A stretch of DNA of 64,000 bases from Serpentinimonas maccroryi (GTDB taxonomy: Bacteria; Pseudomonadota; Gammaproteobacteria; Burkholderiales; Burkholderiaceae_C), in contig NZ_AP014569.1 of assembly GCF_000828915.1 (NCBI RefSeq), forward strand, positions 1,426,001-1,490,000, in the 5' to 3' direction. The notes below the pieces were generated by a model, which saw nothing but the letters and a program-made list of their open reading frames with translations, did no database searches and was not told the origin of the DNA. This document shows, piece by piece, positions 30,470-41,300 of this stretch. Both the position numbers and the translations under genes were made by a program. Position 1 is the first letter of the stretch, and each line of letters begins with the position of its first letter.

Positions 30470-32538
30470 CCTTTGCTCCCGTGGCGGGTCATGAGGTTGG
30501 TCTGGGCCGAGTGCAGCGGGTTGCGGCCGCGCCCTTGGTGCATCCCGGCGCGCGCGTAGCTGCCGTCGGGTTGCAGCAGCCAGGCGTCGCGGCTGTCGTG
30601 CAGGTACTGGTGGATGCCCTCTTCCATCACGCGCTGGCGCAGCGCCGGGTCGGTCACCGGCCACGCCAGCTCAACGCGGCGCAGCATGTTGCGGTTCATC
30701 CAGTCGGCGCTCGAGAGCCACAGCTCCTCGTGCTCGCCGTAGCGGAAATAAAACACGCGCGAGTGCTCGAGCAGGCGGCCGATGACGGAGCGGATGCGCA
30801 CGTTGTCGGTGTAGCCCGGCACCCCAGCCGGCAAAATGCAGGCCCCACGCACGATGGCGTCGATCTGCACCCCGGCCTGCGAAGCGTGCGCCAGCGCGCG
30901 CGCCAGCGGCTCGTCGGTGAGGGCGTTGGTTTTGAGAATGATGCGCGCCTCTAACCCTTGTTTGGCGGCCGCCACACAGGCCTCGATGCGCTCGAGCATG
31001 CCTTTGTGCAGGTAAAACGGCGCCGCCAGCACCTTGTGCAGCTTGGGCAGACGGCTCTGGCTGGCCAGATGCAAAAACACGTGGTCGAGGTCGCTGGTCA
31101 GGGCCTCGTCGGCCGTGAGGTAGCTGAAATCGGTGTACAGCCGCGCCGTGCCGGGGTTGTAATTGCCGGTGGACAGATGGGCGTAGCGCACCAGCCGCCC
31201 CTCTTCGCGCCGCGTGATGAGCAGCATCTTGGCGTGCGTTTTGAGCCCGACGATGCCATACACCACCTGCGCCCCGACCGACTCGAGCCGCTCGGCCTGG
31301 TTGATGTTGGCCTCTTCGTCGAAGCGCGCCTTGAGTTCGACCACCGCCGTGACCTCTTTGCCGCGGCGCACCGCTTCGCGCAGCAGCTCGGCCATCTCGC
31401 CCTTGCTGCCGGTGCGGTAGATGGTCTGTTTGATCGCCAGCACCTGCGGGTCTTCGACCGCCTCGCGCAAAAACGCCAGCACGGCGTCGAAGCTCTCGTA
31501 GGGCTGGTGGATGAGCACGTCGCCCTTTTTCAGGCGCTCAAAAAACGACTGCCCTGGCACCAGTTGCGAGGGCCAGCCGGGCAAGTAGGGCTCGAAGCGC
31601 AGCGCGGGCAACTCGAGCAGGTCGATCAGCTGCGTCATGCGCACCAGATTCACCGGCCCGCTGACGCGAAACAGGCACTCGGGTGGCAAGTTGAACTGCT
31701 GCAGCAGAAAATCAGACAAAAATTCGGAGCAGCCGGCCGAGACTTCGAGCCGCAGCGCCTGGCCGTAGTGGCGGTGCTGCAGCCCAAGGCGCATGGCCGT
31801 GCGCAGGTTTTTGACCTCTTCTTCATCGACCGCCAGATCGGAGTGGCGCGTGACGCGAAACTGCGAGAACTCGGTCACCGTGCGGCCCGGGAACAGGTCG
31901 CCCAGATGCGAGCGGATCAGGCTCGAAATCGAGATGAAGCAAGCGGTTTTGCTCATGCGCATGCCGGGGATGCGCAGATAGCGCGGCAGCGAACGCGGCA
32001 CCTTGACGATGGCCACTTCGTTTTCGCGCCCGAAGGCGTCGCGCCCAGCCAGCCGCACGATGAAATTGAGCGACTTGTTGGCCACCTGCGGGAAAGGGTG
32101 CGAGGGGTCGAGCCCCACCGGCAGCAGCAGTGGCTGCACCTCGGTGGCGAAGTATTCCCTCACCCAGCGCCGCTGCACCGGCGTGCGCTCGCTGTGCGCC
32201 ACGATTTTGACGCCGCGTTTTTCCAAGATCGGCAACAGCTCCTCGTTGAGGATCAGGTATTGCAAATCCACCAAGGCATGAACCTTTGCCGCCACTTCGC
32301 GAAAGCTCTGGGCCGTGATGACGCCGCGCTGCTCGTTGGCCATGAAAGCCGCCAGCTGCGGCGCAAAACGCACCTCAAAAAACTCATCGAGGTTGGACGA
32401 AACGATGGTCAGGTAGCGCAGCCGCTCCAACATGGGCACGGCCGGCCGGCGGGCCAAGTCGAGCACGCGTTCGTTGAAGGCAAGTATGCTTTGGTCGCGG
32501 TCTAAAAAACCGTGCTTAGGGGGCGGTGTGGTGCTCAT
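30466..32538 (-). CDS. ppk: Polyphosphate kinase 1
   Basis: PPK1 polymerises the gamma-phosphate of ATP into polyphosphate. The 690-residue protein has the four-domain layout, starting with the N domain (FLDRDQSILAFNERVLD; LTIVSSNLDEFFEVR). The catalytic C1 and C2 domains carry RYAHLSTGNYNPGTARLYTD, containing the autophosphorylated His. It starts 150 bases downstream of glmM on the same strand. The gap holds a CATAAT -10-like hexamer and a single TGTCACA, half of a Pho-box-like repeat, which is not enough to call PhoB control. Confidence 0.96.
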   Translation of the reverse strand: MSTTPPPKHGFLDRDQSILAFNERVLDLARRPAVPMLERLRYLTIVSSNLDEFFEVRFAPQLAAFMANEQRGVITAQSFREVAAKVHALVDLQYLILNEELLPILEKRGVKIVAHSERTPVQRRWVREYFATEVQPLLLPVGLDPSHPFPQVANKSLNFIVRLAGRDAFGRENEVAIVKVPRSLPRYLRIPGMRMSKTACFISISSLIRSHLGDLFPGRTVTEFSQFRVTRHSDLAVDEEEVKNLRTAMRLGLQHRHYGQALRLEVSAGCSEFLSDFLLQQFNLPPECLFRVSGPVNLVRMTQLIDLLELPALRFEPYLPGWPSQLVPGQSFFERLKKGDVLIHQPYESFDAVLAFLREAVEDPQVLAIKQTIYRTGSKGEMAELLREAVRRGKEVTAVVELKARFDEEANINQAERLESVGAQVVYGIVGLKTHAKMLLITRREEGRLVRYAHLSTGNYNPGTARLYTDFSYLTADEALTSDLDHVFLHLASQSRLPKLHKVLAAPFYLHKGMLERIEACVAAAKQGLEARIILKTNALTDEPLARALAHASQAGVQIDAIVRGACILPAGVPGYTDNVRIRSVIGRLLEHSRVFYFRYGEHEELWLSSADWMNRNMLRRVELAWPVTDPALRQRVMEEGIHQYLHDSRDAWLLQPDGSYARAGMHQGRGRNPLHSAQTNLMTRHGSKG

Positions 32539-32688
32539 GCGTCTGGTTTACGATTCCCTGAAAGGCCATAACGTTCAATTATGGAACGGCCCGCACCCCG
32601 AAATGTGACAACTCCGCGTAAACCCGCATACCCAAACTCCGTCTGAGCAGCCTTCGCTTGCCGTCAGCGTGTAGGCTGCAGCCGCACG

Positions 32689-34029
32689 CTAGGCGCTCTC
32701 GGCCAAGCTGGCCACCAAGCGCTCGGCCCAGCCTTGCGCCAGCGCGGCTTCGCGCGCCTCGACCATCACGCGCAGCAGCGGCTCGGTGCCGCTGGCGCGT
32801 ATCAACACCCGCCCCCGCCCCTGCAGCGCGGCTTCGGCCTGCGCCAGCGTGCGCGCTAGGGCGGCATGGGTTTGCCAGTCTTGCCCGGGCTGCAGGCGCA
32901 CGTTGAGCAGGGTTTGCGGAAACAGCGTCAGGCCCTGCAGCAGCTGCGCCAGCGACTGGCCGCTGCGCACGCACACCTGCAACACCTGCAAAGCGGCCAC
33001 GATGCCATCGCCCGTGGTCTGCTTGTCCAGAATCAGCAGGTGCCCCGAGCCTTCGCCGCCGAGCTGCCAGCGCTGGCGTTGCAGCTCTTCGAGCACGTAG
33101 CGGTCGCCCACCGCGGCGCGGCGCAGCGGCACGCCCTTGGCTTGCAGGGCGAGCTCCACCGCCATGTTGGTCATCAGCGTGCCCACCACACCCGGCACCA
33201 CCTCATCGCGCCCAAGGCGGTCGTCGGCCAGCAGATACAGCAGCTCGTCGCCGTTGTAGAGCCGGCCTTGGGCATCGACCAGCAGCAGGCGATCGGCGTC
33301 GCCATCGAGGGCGATGCCGAGGTCGGCGCGGTGCTGCGCCACCGCCGCCACCAGCGCCTGCGGGTGCGTGGCCCCGACCTCGTGGTTGATGTTGAAGCCG
33401 TCGGGCTGGCAGCCGATCTCGATCACCTCGGCCCCGAGCTCGTGAAAGACCTTGGGCGCGATGTGGTAGGCGGCGCCGTGCGCGGCATCGACGACGATTT
33501 TGAGCCCGCGCAGCGTCAGATCGGTGCCAAAGGTGCTCTTGCAAAACTCGATGTAGCGCCCGGCGGCGTCGTTGAGGCGCTGCGTGCGGCCCAGTTGCGC
33601 CGAAGCGGCCCAGTGCGGCGGCTGGCTGAGCGCGGCCTCGACCTCGAGCTCCCACTCGTCGCTGAGCTTGCTGCCTTGGGCGCTAAAAAACTTGATGCCG
33701 TTGTCGGCAAAGGGGTTGTGGCTGGCCGAAATCACCACGCCGAGGCTGGCGCGCTGCGCCCGCGTGAGGTAGGCCACCGCCGGGGTAGGCAAGGGCCCGA
33801 GCAACACCACATCGACCCCGGCCGAGTTGAACCCCGACTCCAGCGCCGACTCGAGCATGTAGCCCGAGATGCGCGTGTCTTTGCCGATCAGCACCTTGGG
33901 GTGCGACTGGTTGCGCTTGAGCACGCGCCCCACGGCATGGGCCAGCCGCAACACAAAGTCGGGGGTGATGGGCGGCTGGCCGACCGTGCCGCGAATGCCG
34001 TCGGTGCCAAAGTACTGTCTGCTGCTCAT
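32689..34029 (-). CDS. glmM: Phosphoglucosamine mutase
   Basis: GlmM interconverts glucosamine-6-P and glucosamine-1-P for UDP-GlcNAc, and hence peptidoglycan and LPS. The product from the ATG at 34029 is 446 residues, the usual length. It starts [17 protein letters not shown] and has the phosphoserine loop [20 protein letters not shown], the metal loop [11 protein letters not shown], the sugar loop GGEGSGHLL and the phosphate site [12 protein letters not shown]. It is 31 bases after folP, as in many proteobacteria. Confidence 0.96.
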   Translation of the reverse strand: MSSRQYFGTDGIRGTVGQPPITPDFVLRLAHAVGRVLKRNQSHPKVLIGKDTRISGYMLESALESGFNSAGVDVVLLGPLPTPAVAYLTRAQRASLGVVISASHNPFADNGIKFFSAQGSKLSDEWELEVEAALSQPPHWAASAQLGRTQRLNDAAGRYIEFCKSTFGTDLTLRGLKIVVDAAHGAAYHIAPKVFHELGAEVIEIGCQPDGFNINHEVGATHPQALVAAVAQHRADLGIALDGDADRLLLVDAQGRLYNGDELLYLLADDRLGRDEVVPGVVGTLMTNMAVELALQAKGVPLRRAAVGDRYVLEELQRQRWQLGGEGSGHLLILDKQTTGDGIVAALQVLQVCVRSGQSLAQLLQGLTLFPQTLLNVRLQPGQDWQTHAALARTLAQAEAALQGRGRVLIRASGTEPLLRVMVEAREAALAQGWAERLVASLAESA

Positions 34030-34060
34030 GCCGGTGCTGTCCTGCCCTAAAAGATTTGAA

Positions 34061-35014
34061 TTATCGCGCCTGCTCGCGCATGGCCTGCCAAACCTTGAGG
34101 GCCTGCACCGTGGGCGCCACATCGTGCACGCGCACGATGCGCGCCCCGCGCTCGAGCGCCAGCAGCGCCGCAGCCACGCTGGCGGGCACGCGCTCGGCCG
34201 CTTGCGCGCAGCCCGTGACGGCGCCCAGCGACGATTTGCGCGACCACCCCAGCAGCAGCGGGTAGCCCAGCGCCAGCAGCTCGCTCTGGCGCGCCAGCAG
34301 GGCAAAGTTTTGCGCCACCGTTTTGCCAAAGCCAATGCCGGGGTCGAGCACGATGCGCGCGCGCGCCACCCCGCGCGCCTGCAGATCGAGCGCGCGCTGT
34401 TGCAAAAAATCGGCCACTTGGGGCAGCACGTCGCCGCTCATGGGCGCGCTTTGCATGGTTTGCGGCTCGAGGTGCATGTGCATCAGGCAGACGCCGCAGG
34501 TGGGGTGCTGCGCCAGCACCTCCTCGGCGCTCGGGCCGCTCGGGCCGCTCGGCTGGCCAACTGGGCCGGAGCTGGCGGTGCGGCGCAGCGCCCAGACGTC
34601 GTTGATGATGTCGGCCCCCTCGTCGAGGCAGGCTTGCATGGCTTCGGGTTTGTAGGTGTCGATCGACAGCGGCACCTGCCAGCCGCGCAGCTCGCGCAGC
34701 AGCGGCAGCAGGCGCTGCAGCTCGGCCTCCAGCGGCAGCGGCGTGGCGCCGGGCCGGGTCGATTCGGCCCCGAGGTCGAGCACATCGGCCCCATCGGAGA
34801 GCAGGCGCTCGGCGTGGCGCAGGGCGGCGCTGGGGTTTAGGTACAGGCCGCCGTCGGAGAAGGAATCGGGCGTGAGGTTGAGGATGCCCATCACGCGCGG
34901 CTGCGCCAAGTCGAGCGCAAAGCGGCTGGTCTGCCAGACGCAGCGACCAGCCGCTGTGCCGGTAGCGCCGCTGCCAACGGCGCTTTCGGCTAAGCCCGGG
35001 CTGGGCGCGCTCAC
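34061..35014 (-). CDS. folP: Dihydropteroate synthase
   Basis: FolP joins p-aminobenzoate to dihydropterin pyrophosphate and is the sulfonamide target. The core shows [40 protein letters not shown], the INDV loop and a C-terminal [10 protein letters not shown] place the start at a GTG (35014) that overlaps the ftsH stop as GTGA, giving 317 residues. The first 25 or so are low-complexity and a start nearer QTSRFALDL is possible. A Gly-Pro-Ser tandem (QPSGPSGPS) interrupts the middle loop. Confidence 0.92.
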   Translation of the reverse strand: MSAPSPGLAESAVGSGATGTAAGRCVWQTSRFALDLAQPRVMGILNLTPDSFSDGGLYLNPSAALRHAERLLSDGADVLDLGAESTRPGATPLPLEAELQRLLPLLRELRGWQVPLSIDTYKPEAMQACLDEGADIINDVWALRRTASSGPVGQPSGPSGPSAEEVLAQHPTCGVCLMHMHLEPQTMQSAPMSGDVLPQVADFLQQRALDLQARGVARARIVLDPGIGFGKTVAQNFALLARQSELLALGYPLLLGWSRKSSLGAVTGCAQAAERVPASVAAALLALERGARIVRVHDVAPTVQALKVWQAMREQAR

Positions 35015-36927
35015 GCTGCGGTGGGTGCCGCCTCGGGTTTGACCGCAGTCGAGCCGCCGCCACCGCCACCGCCCACGCTGGGGTTGCGCGGCGTCCAGTC
35101 TTTGGGCGCGCGCGGCGGTTTGCCGGCCATGATGTCGTCGATCTGCTCGCTGTCGATGGTCTCCCACTCGAGCAGCGCCTTGGCCATGGCGTGCATTTTG
35201 TCGGCGTTTTCTTCAATCAGCTTGCGTGCCAGCGCGTACTGCTCGTCGATGATGCGGCGCACCTCGGCATCGACGCGGCGCATGGTCTCTTCACTGATGT
35301 GGGTGGTCTTGGTGATCGAGCGGCCCAAGAACACCTCGCCCTCGTTTTCGGCATAGACCATGGGCCCGAGCTCGTCGCTCATGCCGTAGCGCATCACCAT
35401 GTCGCGCGCGATGTGGGTGGCGCGCTCGAAGTCGTTGCTGGCCCCGGTGGTCATCTGGTTCATGAACACCTCTTCGGCGATGCGGCCGCCAAACAGCATG
35501 CTGATCTGATTCAGCATGTAGTGCTTGTCGAAGCTGTAGCGGTCCTTTTCGGGCAGGCTCATGGTCACGCCCAAGGCGCGGCCGCGCGGGATGATGGTGA
35601 CCTTGTGCACCGGGTCGCACTTGGGCAGCAGCTTGCCGATCAGGGCGTGGCCGGACTCGTGGTAGGCGGTGTTGCGCCGCTCTTCCTCGGGCATGACCAT
35701 GCTCTTGCGCTCGGGGCCCATGAGGATTTTGTCCTTGGCCTTCTCGAAGTCCTGCATATCGACCATGCGCGCATTGCGCCGCGCCGCCATCAGCGCGGCC
35801 TCGTTGCACAGGTTGGCCAGATCGGCGCCGCTCATGCCGGGGGTGCCACGGGCGATGATGGCCGCGCTGACGTCGGTACCCAAAGGCACTTTGCGCATGT
35901 GCACGTTGAGGATCTGCTCGCGGCCGCGAATGTCGGGCAGCGTGACATAAACTTGGCGGTCAAAACGACCCGGGCGCAGCAGCGCGGCATCCAAAATGTC
36001 GGGCCGGTTGGTGGCGGCGATCACGATCACGCCCAAGTTGGTCTCGAAGCCGTCCATCTCGACCAGCATCTGGTTCAGGGTCTGCTCGCGCTCGTCGTTG
36101 CCGCCGCCCAAGCCGGCACCGCGCTGGCGCCCCACGGCGTCGATCTCGTCGATGAAGATGATACAAGGCGAGTTTTTCTTGGCCTGATCGAACATGTCGC
36201 GCACCCGGGCCGCGCCCACGCCGACGAACATCTCGACGAAGTCGGAACCCGAGATGCTGAAAAACGGCACCTTGGCCTCGCCGGCGATGGACTTGGCCAG
36301 CAGCGTCTTGCCGGTGCCCGGCGGCCCGACCAACAGCAACCCACGCGGAATGCGCCCGCCCAGTTTTTGGAAACGCGCCGGGTCTTTGAGGAAATCGACC
36401 ACCTCTTTGACTTCCTCTTTGGCCTCGTCGCAGCCAGCCACGTCGGCAAAGGTGACGGTGTTGGCGCTGTCGTCGAGCATGCGCGCCTTGCTCTTGCCAA
36501 AGCTGAAGGCGCCGCCGCGGCCGCCGCCTTGCATCTGGCGCATGAAGTAGATCCAGACGCCGATGAGCAAGAGCATCGGGCCCCAGCTGACCAGAATGGT
36601 CATGAGCAGCGAGGCCTCTTGGCGCGGCTGCACGTCGAAGCGCACGTTGTGGGCGATCAGGTCACCGATCAGGCCGCGGTCGAGGAAGGTGGCTTGGGTG
36701 CGCACGCGCTGCCCGTCGGTGGTGACGGCGGTGATCTCGGTGCCGTTGGCGCCCTCTTGGATGGTGGCGCTCTGGATGCGGCTGGCGCGCACCTGATCCA
36801 GAAAGTCGGAGTAGGCGATGGGCGTAGCCCCGGCCGTGGGTGCCCCCTGGAATTGGTTGAAGACGGTGAACAGCACCATGGCCACCACCATCCACACCGC
36901 CACTTTGGCAAACCACTGGTTGTTCAA
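35011..36927 (-). CDS. ftsH: ATP-dependent zinc metalloprotease FtsH
   Basis: FtsH is a membrane AAA+ protease that degrades LpxC, sigma-32 and misfolded membrane proteins. I choose a TTG start at 36927: it lies after AGGAG and yields the canonical N terminus (L/M)[11 protein letters not shown], for 638 residues. Two membrane helices flank the periplasmic part. Walker A GPPGTGKT is near residue 201, then the SRH region, and zinc-binding HESGH near residue 423. A glycine run (SVGGGGGGG) precedes the C terminus. It sits in the conserved rlmE-ftsH-folP-glmM order. Confidence 0.96.
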   Translation of the reverse strand: MNNQWFAKVAVWMVVAMVLFTVFNQFQGAPTAGATPIAYSDFLDQVRASRIQSATIQEGANGTEITAVTTDGQRVRTQATFLDRGLIGDLIAHNVRFDVQPRQEASLLMTILVSWGPMLLLIGVWIYFMRQMQGGGRGGAFSFGKSKARMLDDSANTVTFADVAGCDEAKEEVKEVVDFLKDPARFQKLGGRIPRGLLLVGPPGTGKTLLAKSIAGEAKVPFFSISGSDFVEMFVGVGAARVRDMFDQAKKNSPCIIFIDEIDAVGRQRGAGLGGGNDEREQTLNQMLVEMDGFETNLGVIVIAATNRPDILDAALLRPGRFDRQVYVTLPDIRGREQILNVHMRKVPLGTDVSAAIIARGTPGMSGADLANLCNEAALMAARRNARMVDMQDFEKAKDKILMGPERKSMVMPEEERRNTAYHESGHALIGKLLPKCDPVHKVTIIPRGRALGVTMSLPEKDRYSFDKHYMLNQISMLFGGRIAEEVFMNQMTTGASNDFERATHIARDMVMRYGMSDELGPMVYAENEGEVFLGRSITKTTHISEETMRRVDAEVRRIIDEQYALARKLIEENADKMHAMAKALLEWETIDSEQIDDIMAGKPPRAPKDWTPRNPSVGGGGGGGSTAVKPEAAPTAA

Positions 36928-37049
36928 GGCAAACTCCTGCTTAATTCCGACTCTGACACTGCGCTGCACATGGGCACCATTTTAGGGCTTTCAAGTCCCC
37001 ACGCACGGCGCTGCATGAAATCCATCTGCATGACGCGGATAGCACAACT

Positions 37050-37748
37050 TTATGCTGTGGTTTTAAGACCAATCCCGACCAAAAAGGTTTCAGAAGATTT
37101 GTCGCGCGAAGCCTTGGGCTTGAGCGCCTTGACCTGCCTGAACGCCGCCCTAAAGGCCTGCACCAGGCCTTCGTAGCCGCTGCCATGAAAGACCTTGGCC
37201 ACCAGCGCGCCCTCGGGCTTGAGCTGGGCTTGGGCAAAATCCAGCGCCAGCTCGACCAGATACACGATGCGCGCGGCATCCACGCCCTCGATGCCCGACA
37301 GGTTGGGCGCCATATCCGACAGCACCAGATCGACCACCCGCGGCGCAGCGCTGCCCGCTGGCGCTGCCGCATCCGGCAAACCCAGCGCCTGGAGCAGCTG
37401 CGCCAGCAACGGCGCGTCACCAAAATCGCCTTGGATGAACTGCACGCCCTCGATCGGCTCGATGGGCAGCAGGTCGATGCCGATGATGCGGCCCTTGAGC
37501 GCGCCCGACGCAGCACCGCTAGGCGCCAAGCGGCGGCGCAGGTACTGGCACCAAGCCCCCGGCGCGCACCCCAGATCGACGATGCACTGGCCGGGGCGCA
37601 CCAGCTGCAGGGTCTGATCGATCTCTTGCAGCTTGAAGGCGGCGCGCGCGCGGTAGCCCTCCTTCTGAGCCAGCTTGACCCATGGATCGTTGGCGTGTTG
37701 ATTGAGCCAGGCCTTATTGACCTTCTTGCTTTGTGTTTTGACCTTCAT
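37050..37748 (-). CDS. rlmE: 23S rRNA 2'-O-ribose U2552 methyltransferase RlmE
   Basis: RlmE (FtsJ/RrmJ) methylates the A-loop of 23S rRNA at a late step of 50S assembly. The 232-residue protein has the Rossmann SAM motif IVDLGCAPGAWCQYLRRRL, the catalytic-type SDMAPNLSGIEGVD and ALVAKVFHGSGYEG. A basic N-terminal stretch (KTQSKKVNKAWLNQH) precedes the domain. Its start is 17 bases from the divergent yhbY start, an arrangement shared with E. coli. Confidence 0.95.
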   Translation of the reverse strand: MKVKTQSKKVNKAWLNQHANDPWVKLAQKEGYRARAAFKLQEIDQTLQLVRPGQCIVDLGCAPGAWCQYLRRRLAPSGAASGALKGRIIGIDLLPIEPIEGVQFIQGDFGDAPLLAQLLQALGLPDAAAPAGSAAPRVVDLVLSDMAPNLSGIEGVDAARIVYLVELALDFAQAQLKPEGALVAKVFHGSGYEGLVQAFRAAFRQVKALKPKASRDKSSETFLVGIGLKTTA

Positions 37749-37765
37749 GCGGGGATAATTGTCCC

Positions 37766-38254
37766 ATGCCTCAAATCGAACTCACCCCCGCCGCCCGAAA
37801 AATCCATCGCGCCAACGCGCACCACCTCGAACCGGTGGTGCTGATCGGCCACGAGGGCCTGACCCCCGCCGTAACCCAAGCCGTCGAGGCCGCCCTGCAA
37901 GCCCACGGCCTGATCAAGGTGCGCGTGTTCAACGACGACCGCAACCAGCGCGACGCCTACCTGCACACGCTGGCGGCCGAGCTCAACGCCGCCCCGATCC
38001 AGCACATCGGCAAGCTGCTGGTGCTCTGGCGCCCACTGCCGCCCAAGGAAAAAGCCAGCGCCGCCCCCGACGAAGAGCGCAAACCCGGCCCGCGCGAATA
38101 CAAGGTGCTCAAATACAGCAAAAAGGGCGGCCAGCGCCCGGAAGTGAAAACCGTGCGCGTGCTGGGCAACCAGCGCCTCACGCCCGGCGGCTTGGTCAAG
38201 CGCGCGCGCCCCACCGGGCCGGTGAGCGTGAAAAAAGCCAGCCAGTCGCGCTAA
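37766..38254 (+). CDS. yhbY: YhbY family RNA-binding protein (CRM domain)
   Basis: YhbY associates with pre-50S ribosomal particles. The first 90 or so residues form the CRS1/YhbY (CRM) domain (LTPAARKIHRANAHHLEPVV, the GxxG-like LIGHEGLTPAV, and GLIKVRVF). The remaining 70 are a basic, Lys/Arg- and Pro-rich tail that is longer than the E. coli protein (97 residues) but is seen in Burkholderiales. It is divergent from rlmE, another 50S assembly gene, and is followed after 9 bases by the oligopeptidase gene. Confidence 0.92.
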   Translation: MPQIELTPAARKIHRANAHHLEPVVLIGHEGLTPAVTQAVEAALQAHGLIKVRVFNDDRNQRDAYLHTLAAELNAAPIQHIGKLLVLWRPLPPKEKASAAPDEERKPGPREYKVLKYSKKGGQRPEVKTVRVLGNQRLTPGGLVKRARPTGPVSVKKASQSR

Positions 38255-38263
38255 AGGGTGTTC

Positions 38264-40432
38264 ATGTCCACCGGCTCGCCACCCAACCCGGCCACCCCGC
38301 CCACTGCCGCCACGGCCAGCGCCAACCCGCTGCTCGACGGCACCGGCCTGCCGCGCTTCGACGCCATCCGGCCCGAGCACGTGCAACCGGCCATCGAGCA
38401 GCTGCTGCAACAGGCCGAGGCCGCACTGGCACAGGTCACGGCCCCCGACTTCCCACCTGACTGGCAGCGCATGGCGGCGGTGCTCGACGTGGCCACCGAG
38501 CGCTTGGAGCGCGCTTGGAGCGCCGTGAGCCACCTCAACGCCGTGGCCGACACGCCCGAGTTGCGCGCCGCCTACAACGCCATGCTGGCCCCCGTGACCG
38601 CCTTTTGGACCGGCTTGGGCTGCGACGAGCGCTTGTACGCGCGCTACAAAGCCCTAGACCCGGCGCGCCTGACGCCCGAGCAGGCGCGGGCGCGCACGCT
38701 GGCGCTGCGCGGCTTCGTGCTCGGCGGCGCCGAGCTGCAGGGTGCGGCCAAAGAGCGCTTTGCCGCCATCCAAGAGCAACTGGCCGAGCTGCAGCAAAAG
38801 TTCAGCGAAAACCTGCTCGACGCCACCGACGCCTGGCAGTATGTGGCCCGCGCCGACGAGCTCGACGGCGTGCCGCCCGATGTGCTGGCCGCCACCCGCG
38901 CCGCGGCACAGGCCGCCGGCCACGCCGAGGGCCACCTGCTCACGCTCAAGCTGCCCTGCTACCTGCCCTTGATGCAGTTTGCCCGCCACCGCGAGCTGCG
39001 CCAGCGCCTCTACCGCGCCTACGCCACCCGCGCCAGCGAGCTCGGCAGCACGCCAGAGCACGACAACAGCGCCCTGATCAGCCAGATCCTGGCGCTGCGC
39101 CACGAAGAGGCGCAGCTGCTGGGCTACCCGCACTACGCGGCGGTGTCGCTGGCGCCCAAAATGGCCGACAGCGCCGAACAAGTGAGCGCCTTTTTGCGCC
39201 AACTGGCGGCGCGCGCACGCCCTTGGGCGCAACGCGACCTGGCCGACCTGCGCGCCTTTGCCGCCGAACAGCTCGACTTGCCCGACCCCCAAGCCTGGGA
39301 CTGGACCTACATCGGCGAGCAACTGCGGCTGGCGCGCTACGCCTACAGCGAGCAGGAAGTGAAACCCTACTTCACCGCGCCCAAGGTGCTCGAAGGGCTG
39401 TTTGGCCTCATCGAAACCTTGTTTGAAGTCCGCATCCGGCCCGACCACGCCCCCAGCTGGCACCCCGGCGTGCAGTTTTTTTGCATCGAGCGCCCAGCAC
39501 CAGCGGGCAGCGCCGCCGCGCCCACCCCGATCGCCCACTTTTACCTCGACCCCGGCGCGCGCAACGGCAAACGCGGCGGCGCGTGGATGGACGGCGCCCG
39601 CTGCCGCTGGCTGCGCCCCGACGGCGCCGGCCTGCAAACCCCGGTGGCCCACCTCGTGTGCAACTTTGCCGAGGGCCTAGATGGCCGCCCGGCCCTGCTC
39701 ACGCACGACGACGTGATCACCCTGTTCCATGAGTTCGGCCACGGCCTGCACCACCTGCTGACGCAGGTGCAAGAGCGCGACGTCGCCGGCATCAGCGGCG
39801 TCGAGTGGGACGCGGTCGAGCTGCCGAGCCAGTTCATGGAAAACTTCTGCTGGGAGTGGGAGGTGCTGCGCCATTTGAGCGCGCACGTGGACAGCGGCGC
39901 CGCGCTGCCGCGCGCGCTCTACGACAAGATGCTGGCCGCGAAAAACTTTCAGAGCGGGCTGCAAACGCTGCGCCAGGTCGAGTTCGCCCTGTTCGACCTG
40001 CTGCTGCACAGCGGCGGCGCGCCGCTGGCCGCCGACGGCAGCGCCGACACCATGGCGCTGCTGGCGCAGGTGCGCGCCGAAGTGGCGGTGCTCGAGGCGC
40101 CGCCGTGGCAGCGCATGCCGCACAGCTTCAGCCATGTGTTTGCCGGTGGCTACGCGGCTGGTTATTACAGCTACAAATGGGCCGAGGTGCTGAGCGCCGA
40201 CGCCTACGCCGCCTTCGAGGAAGCCGCCGCTCACAATGGCGGCAACGTGCTCGACCCAGCCACCGGCCGCCACCTGCGCCAGACCATCCTCGAAGTGGGT
40301 GGCAGCCGCCCGGCGCTGGAGTCGTTCCAAGCCTTCAGGGGCCGCGAGCCGCGCATCGACGCGCTGCTGCGCCATCAGGGCATGGCGGATGCGGACTTGG
40401 CTGCGGATGCCTTGGAACCGGCAACCGCTTAA
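38264..40432 (+). CDS. prlC: Oligopeptidase A (M3 family zinc peptidase)
   Basis: Cytosolic thimet-like peptidase that degrades signal peptides and small peptides. From the ATG at 38264 it has 722 residues; a GTG two codons upstream is the alternative. The AAGGG six bases upstream supports the ATG. The zinc site is HEFGHGLHH near residue 489, followed by the Glu ligand region ELPSQFMENFCWEWE. The C-terminal GGYAAGYYSYKWAEVLSAD is the M3 signature. An N-terminal Pro/Thr/Ala-rich extension of about 20 residues precedes the conserved FDAIRPEHVQPAI. Confidence 0.95.
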   Translation: MSTGSPPNPATPPTAATASANPLLDGTGLPRFDAIRPEHVQPAIEQLLQQAEAALAQVTAPDFPPDWQRMAAVLDVATERLERAWSAVSHLNAVADTPELRAAYNAMLAPVTAFWTGLGCDERLYARYKALDPARLTPEQARARTLALRGFVLGGAELQGAAKERFAAIQEQLAELQQKFSENLLDATDAWQYVARADELDGVPPDVLAATRAAAQAAGHAEGHLLTLKLPCYLPLMQFARHRELRQRLYRAYATRASELGSTPEHDNSALISQILALRHEEAQLLGYPHYAAVSLAPKMADSAEQVSAFLRQLAARARPWAQRDLADLRAFAAEQLDLPDPQAWDWTYIGEQLRLARYAYSEQEVKPYFTAPKVLEGLFGLIETLFEVRIRPDHAPSWHPGVQFFCIERPAPAGSAAAPTPIAHFYLDPGARNGKRGGAWMDGARCRWLRPDGAGLQTPVAHLVCNFAEGLDGRPALLTHDDVITLFHEFGHGLHHLLTQVQERDVAGISGVEWDAVELPSQFMENFCWEWEVLRHLSAHVDSGAALPRALYDKMLAAKNFQSGLQTLRQVEFALFDLLLHSGGAPLAADGSADTMALLAQVRAEVAVLEAPPWQRMPHSFSHVFAGGYAAGYYSYKWAEVLSADAYAAFEEAAAHNGGNVLDPATGRHLRQTILEVGGSRPALESFQAFRGREPRIDALLRHQGMADADLAADALEPATA

Positions 40433-40436
40433 GCGT

Positions 40437-41111
40437 TCAAAAGGTCAGCGTCTTCACGCCCTCGGGCGTGCCCAGCAGGCACACGCTGGCCTTCTGGTGC
40501 GCGAATACGCCCACGCAGACCACGCCCGGCCAGTTGTTCACTGCGCTCTCGAAGGCCAGCGGGTCTGGGATGCGCAGCCCGGTCACGTCGAGGATGTGCT
40601 GGCCGTTGTCGGTGCGCAGCGCGCTGCCGTCGGCTTGCAGGCGCAGCGTGGCCACACCGCCCAAGGCGGCAAAGCGGCGCACGATCTGCTGCGCCGCCAT
40701 CGGGATCACCTCGACCGGCAGCGCAAAGCGCCCCAGCACCGGCACGTATTTGCTCTGGTCGGCGATGCAGACAAAACGCTGGGCCAGCGCGGCCACGATC
40801 TTCTCACGCGTCAGCGCCGCGCCGCCGCCCTTGATCATGCAGCCGCTGGGGTCGATCTCGTCGGCGCCATCGACGTACAGCGCCAGCGCATCCACCGCAT
40901 TGGCGTCGATGACCTCGATGCCGTGGGCGCGCAAGCGCTCCGACGAGGCCTCGGAACTGGATACGGCACCGCGGATCTGGCCCTTGAGGCTGGCCAGCGC
41001 GTCGATAAACTTGTTCACGGTCGAGCCGGTGCCCACGCCCACGTATTCCCCCGGCAACACGTACTGCAAGGCGGCTTGGCCGACGAGGGTTTTGAGTTGG
41101 TCTTGGTTCAT
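40437..41111 (-). CDS. rpiA: Ribose-5-phosphate isomerase A
   Basis: RpiA interconverts ribose-5-P and ribulose-5-P in the pentose phosphate pathway. From the ATG at 41111 it is 224 residues, beginning [18 protein letters not shown]. It has the phosphate-binding [16 protein letters not shown], the [10 protein letters not shown] loop, the catalytic VDGADEID and [16 protein letters not shown]. It converges with oligopeptidase A with 4 bases between stops and is divergent from pyrD. Confidence 0.96.
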   Translation of the reverse strand: MNQDQLKTLVGQAALQYVLPGEYVGVGTGSTVNKFIDALASLKGQIRGAVSSSEASSERLRAHGIEVIDANAVDALALYVDGADEIDPSGCMIKGGGAALTREKIVAALAQRFVCIADQSKYVPVLGRFALPVEVIPMAAQQIVRRFAALGGVATLRLQADGSALRTDNGQHILDVTGLRIPDPLAFESAVNNWPGVVCVGVFAHQKASVCLLGTPEGVKTLTF

Positions 41112-41300
41112 GGTGCTTGGGTTTGCTCGGTCGCGGGTTGAATGTGCTCGCTTGGAGGGGCGAGTGTGCAAAGGGCTGTCGGAGGGCAAAAAGGATTCGA
41201 GCTTGGAGCCTTCGGGGCCGGGCCCAAGCCTGACCGGCATTTGGGACAATAGCGCCGGCCCGACTGCCCCGCACACTTTTACAAAAACCGCATTATCCCC

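Noticed and set aside
32560-32620. Pho box upstream of ppk
   Set aside because: Only one TGTCACA-like half is present; two or more spaced repeats would be needed.
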